From an uncultured Anaerococcus sp. (GTDB lineage Bacteria > Bacillota_A > Clostridia > Tissierellales > Peptoniphilaceae), in NCBI GenBank assembly GCA_945916625.1, contig CAMEGY010000071.1, forward strand, positions 1 through 5,743: DNA of 5,743 nt, read 5' to 3'. The stretch's first letter is position 1, and every line of letters starts with the position of its first letter. Below, piece after piece: positions 4,741-5,743 of the stretch. Made by a program: the position numbers and the translations under genes. The notes under the pieces were generated by a model, which worked only from the letters and a program-made list of their open reading frames with translations, did not search any database and was not told the DNA's origin.

Positions 4741-5743
4741 ATGAAAAATAAGATTAAAAAAGTTTTTGGCCTAATGGCCCTAGTTCTTGCCCTATCAGCA
4801 TGTGGCAGCGGTTCTAATGAGAAAGAAAGCACAAAGGATAATGTGTCAAAAAAAGCTTCGACAAGTGAAGGAGTAGCAAAACCAGAAGAAAGACCAAAAG
4901 ACGAACTTGTCCTAGGTGTGGGCTTTGAGCCAGAAAAAGGTTTTAACCCAATTTTTGAATCCTCCCATTCCCAATCAAATATCTTTCATTCGGCTCTTCT
5001 AAAACGTGACCTAGACCTTCATATAGTAGAAGACTTGGCAGAATCTTATGAGTTATCAGAAAATAAAAAGACTTATACAGTAAAACTAAAAGATGGTCTT
5101 AAATTTGCTGACGGAAAGACTTTGAATGCCAAAGACGTTGCTTTTACCTATAATACTGCCAAAAATGAAGCAGCAGCAGGTATCAACCTCGAGAGATTTA
5201 AGGAAGCAAAGGCTATTGACGATAAAACTGTGGAACTTATCCTAGATAGGCCTGATATTTCCTTTACTTCAACCCTTGCTTCCCTTGGCATTGTTTCAAA
5301 AGATGCCTATAGCGACGACTACGGCCAAAACCCAGTTTCAAGCGGTCCTTTTGAGCTTGTAGAATGGAAGAAAGGCCAAGAAATGATTGTTAAACCAAAT
5401 GAAAATTACCATGGAGATGAGATTCCGTTTAAAAAAGTAACTTTCTTATTTTTTAAAGATGACAACCAAGCGTTAGCAACAGCTAAAGAAGGAATTTGTG
5501 ATTTGATAAGGGTTCCTTACACAGCTAAGGATATGGAAATTGAAGGCTTCAGCCCAATGTCTGTACAAACAATAGACAACAGGGGAATATCTCTTCCAAA
5601 TGTGCCAAATACTGGCGAAGTTACTGATGAAAATACAATCATGCCAGGATCCCCAATTGGTAATGACGTGACAAGTGATATTGCAATTAGAAAAGCCCGA
5701 AACATAGCCATGGATAGGGACGAAATCAGAAGAGACGTGATAA
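4741..5743 (+). CDS. ABC transporter substrate-binding lipoprotein, family 5 (nickel/peptide type), 3' end beyond window
   Basis: 334 codons are visible and the frame is open at the right edge; full-length relatives have about 500-550 residues. It is the extracytoplasmic receptor that captures substrate for an ABC importer. Residues 1-20 are a lipoprotein signal peptide with lipobox LSAC and lipidated Cys21. A Ser/Lys/Glu-rich linker runs to about residue 52. The SBP_bac_5 fold then begins (VLGVGFEPEKGFNPIF). Typical features follow: LAESYELSENKKTYTVKLKD, the FADGKTLNAKDVAFT segment, NPVSSGPFELVEW (SGPF at 201-204), and PIGNDVTSDIAIRKA (305-319). The last, with FEPEKGFNP, resembles the branch often annotated as nickel-binding (NikA/CntA-like), but substrate cannot be settled from sequence and di- or oligopeptides remain possible. 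The ATG follows AGGAG (4731-4735). Permease and ATPase genes are expected downstream. Confidence 0.9.
   Translation, partial: MKNKIKKVFGLMALVLALSACGSGSNEKESTKDNVSKKASTSEGVAKPEERPKDELVLGVGFEPEKGFNPIFESSHSQSNIFHSALLKRDLDLHIVEDLAESYELSENKKTYTVKLKDGLKFADGKTLNAKDVAFTYNTAKNEAAAGINLERFKEAKAIDDKTVELILDRPDISFTSTLASLGIVSKDAYSDDYGQNPVSSGPFELVEWKKGQEMIVKPNENYHGDEIPFKKVTFLFFKDDNQALATAKEGICDLIRVPYTAKDMEIEGFSPMSVQTIDNRGISLPNVPNTGEVTDENTIMPGSPIGNDVTSDIAIRKARNIAMDRDEIRRDVI

Overview
The window looks like chromosomal DNA of a low-GC Gram-positive bacterium (Bacillota). Evidence for this is the strong AGGAG-type ribosome binding sites, the AT-rich promoters with TG-extended -10 boxes, the U-tailed intrinsic terminators and a lipobox lipoprotein. 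Frequent AGG/AGA arginine codons and the gene types suggest an anaerobic coccus of the Anaerococcus/Peptoniphilus kind, but that placement is an impression and not proven.

Layout. Bases 1-1670 (minus strand) hold most of a DUF2207 membrane protein whose glycine-rich C-terminus runs off the left edge. A 148-bp divergent promoter region separates it from a plus-strand operon, 1819-3831. That operon encodes a KtrB-type potassium channel subunit and, 9 bases later, its KtrA-type RCK regulatory subunit, together a complete Ktr potassium uptake system. A 330-bp gap follows (3832-4161). It contains an apparently independent transcription unit (promoter, about 110 nt of structured RNA, intrinsic terminator) and then a second promoter for a small DUF3842 gene (4162-4572). 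Between that gene and the last one lie two consecutive terminator-like structures. The window ends inside a family-5 ABC-transporter substrate-binding lipoprotein (4741 to the right edge), of the nickel/peptide type; its permease and ATPase genes probably lie downstream.

How the parts relate. Only ktrB-ktrA form a clear functional pair. The DUF2207, DUF3842 and transporter genes look like separate neighbouring units. There is no mobile element, CRISPR array, tRNA or rRNA. The least explained parts are the RNA-level structures: the orphan small RNA candidate at 3930-4040, whose 5' arm can pair in two mutually exclusive ways, and the double terminator leader in front of the transporter gene, for which I find no good promoter.
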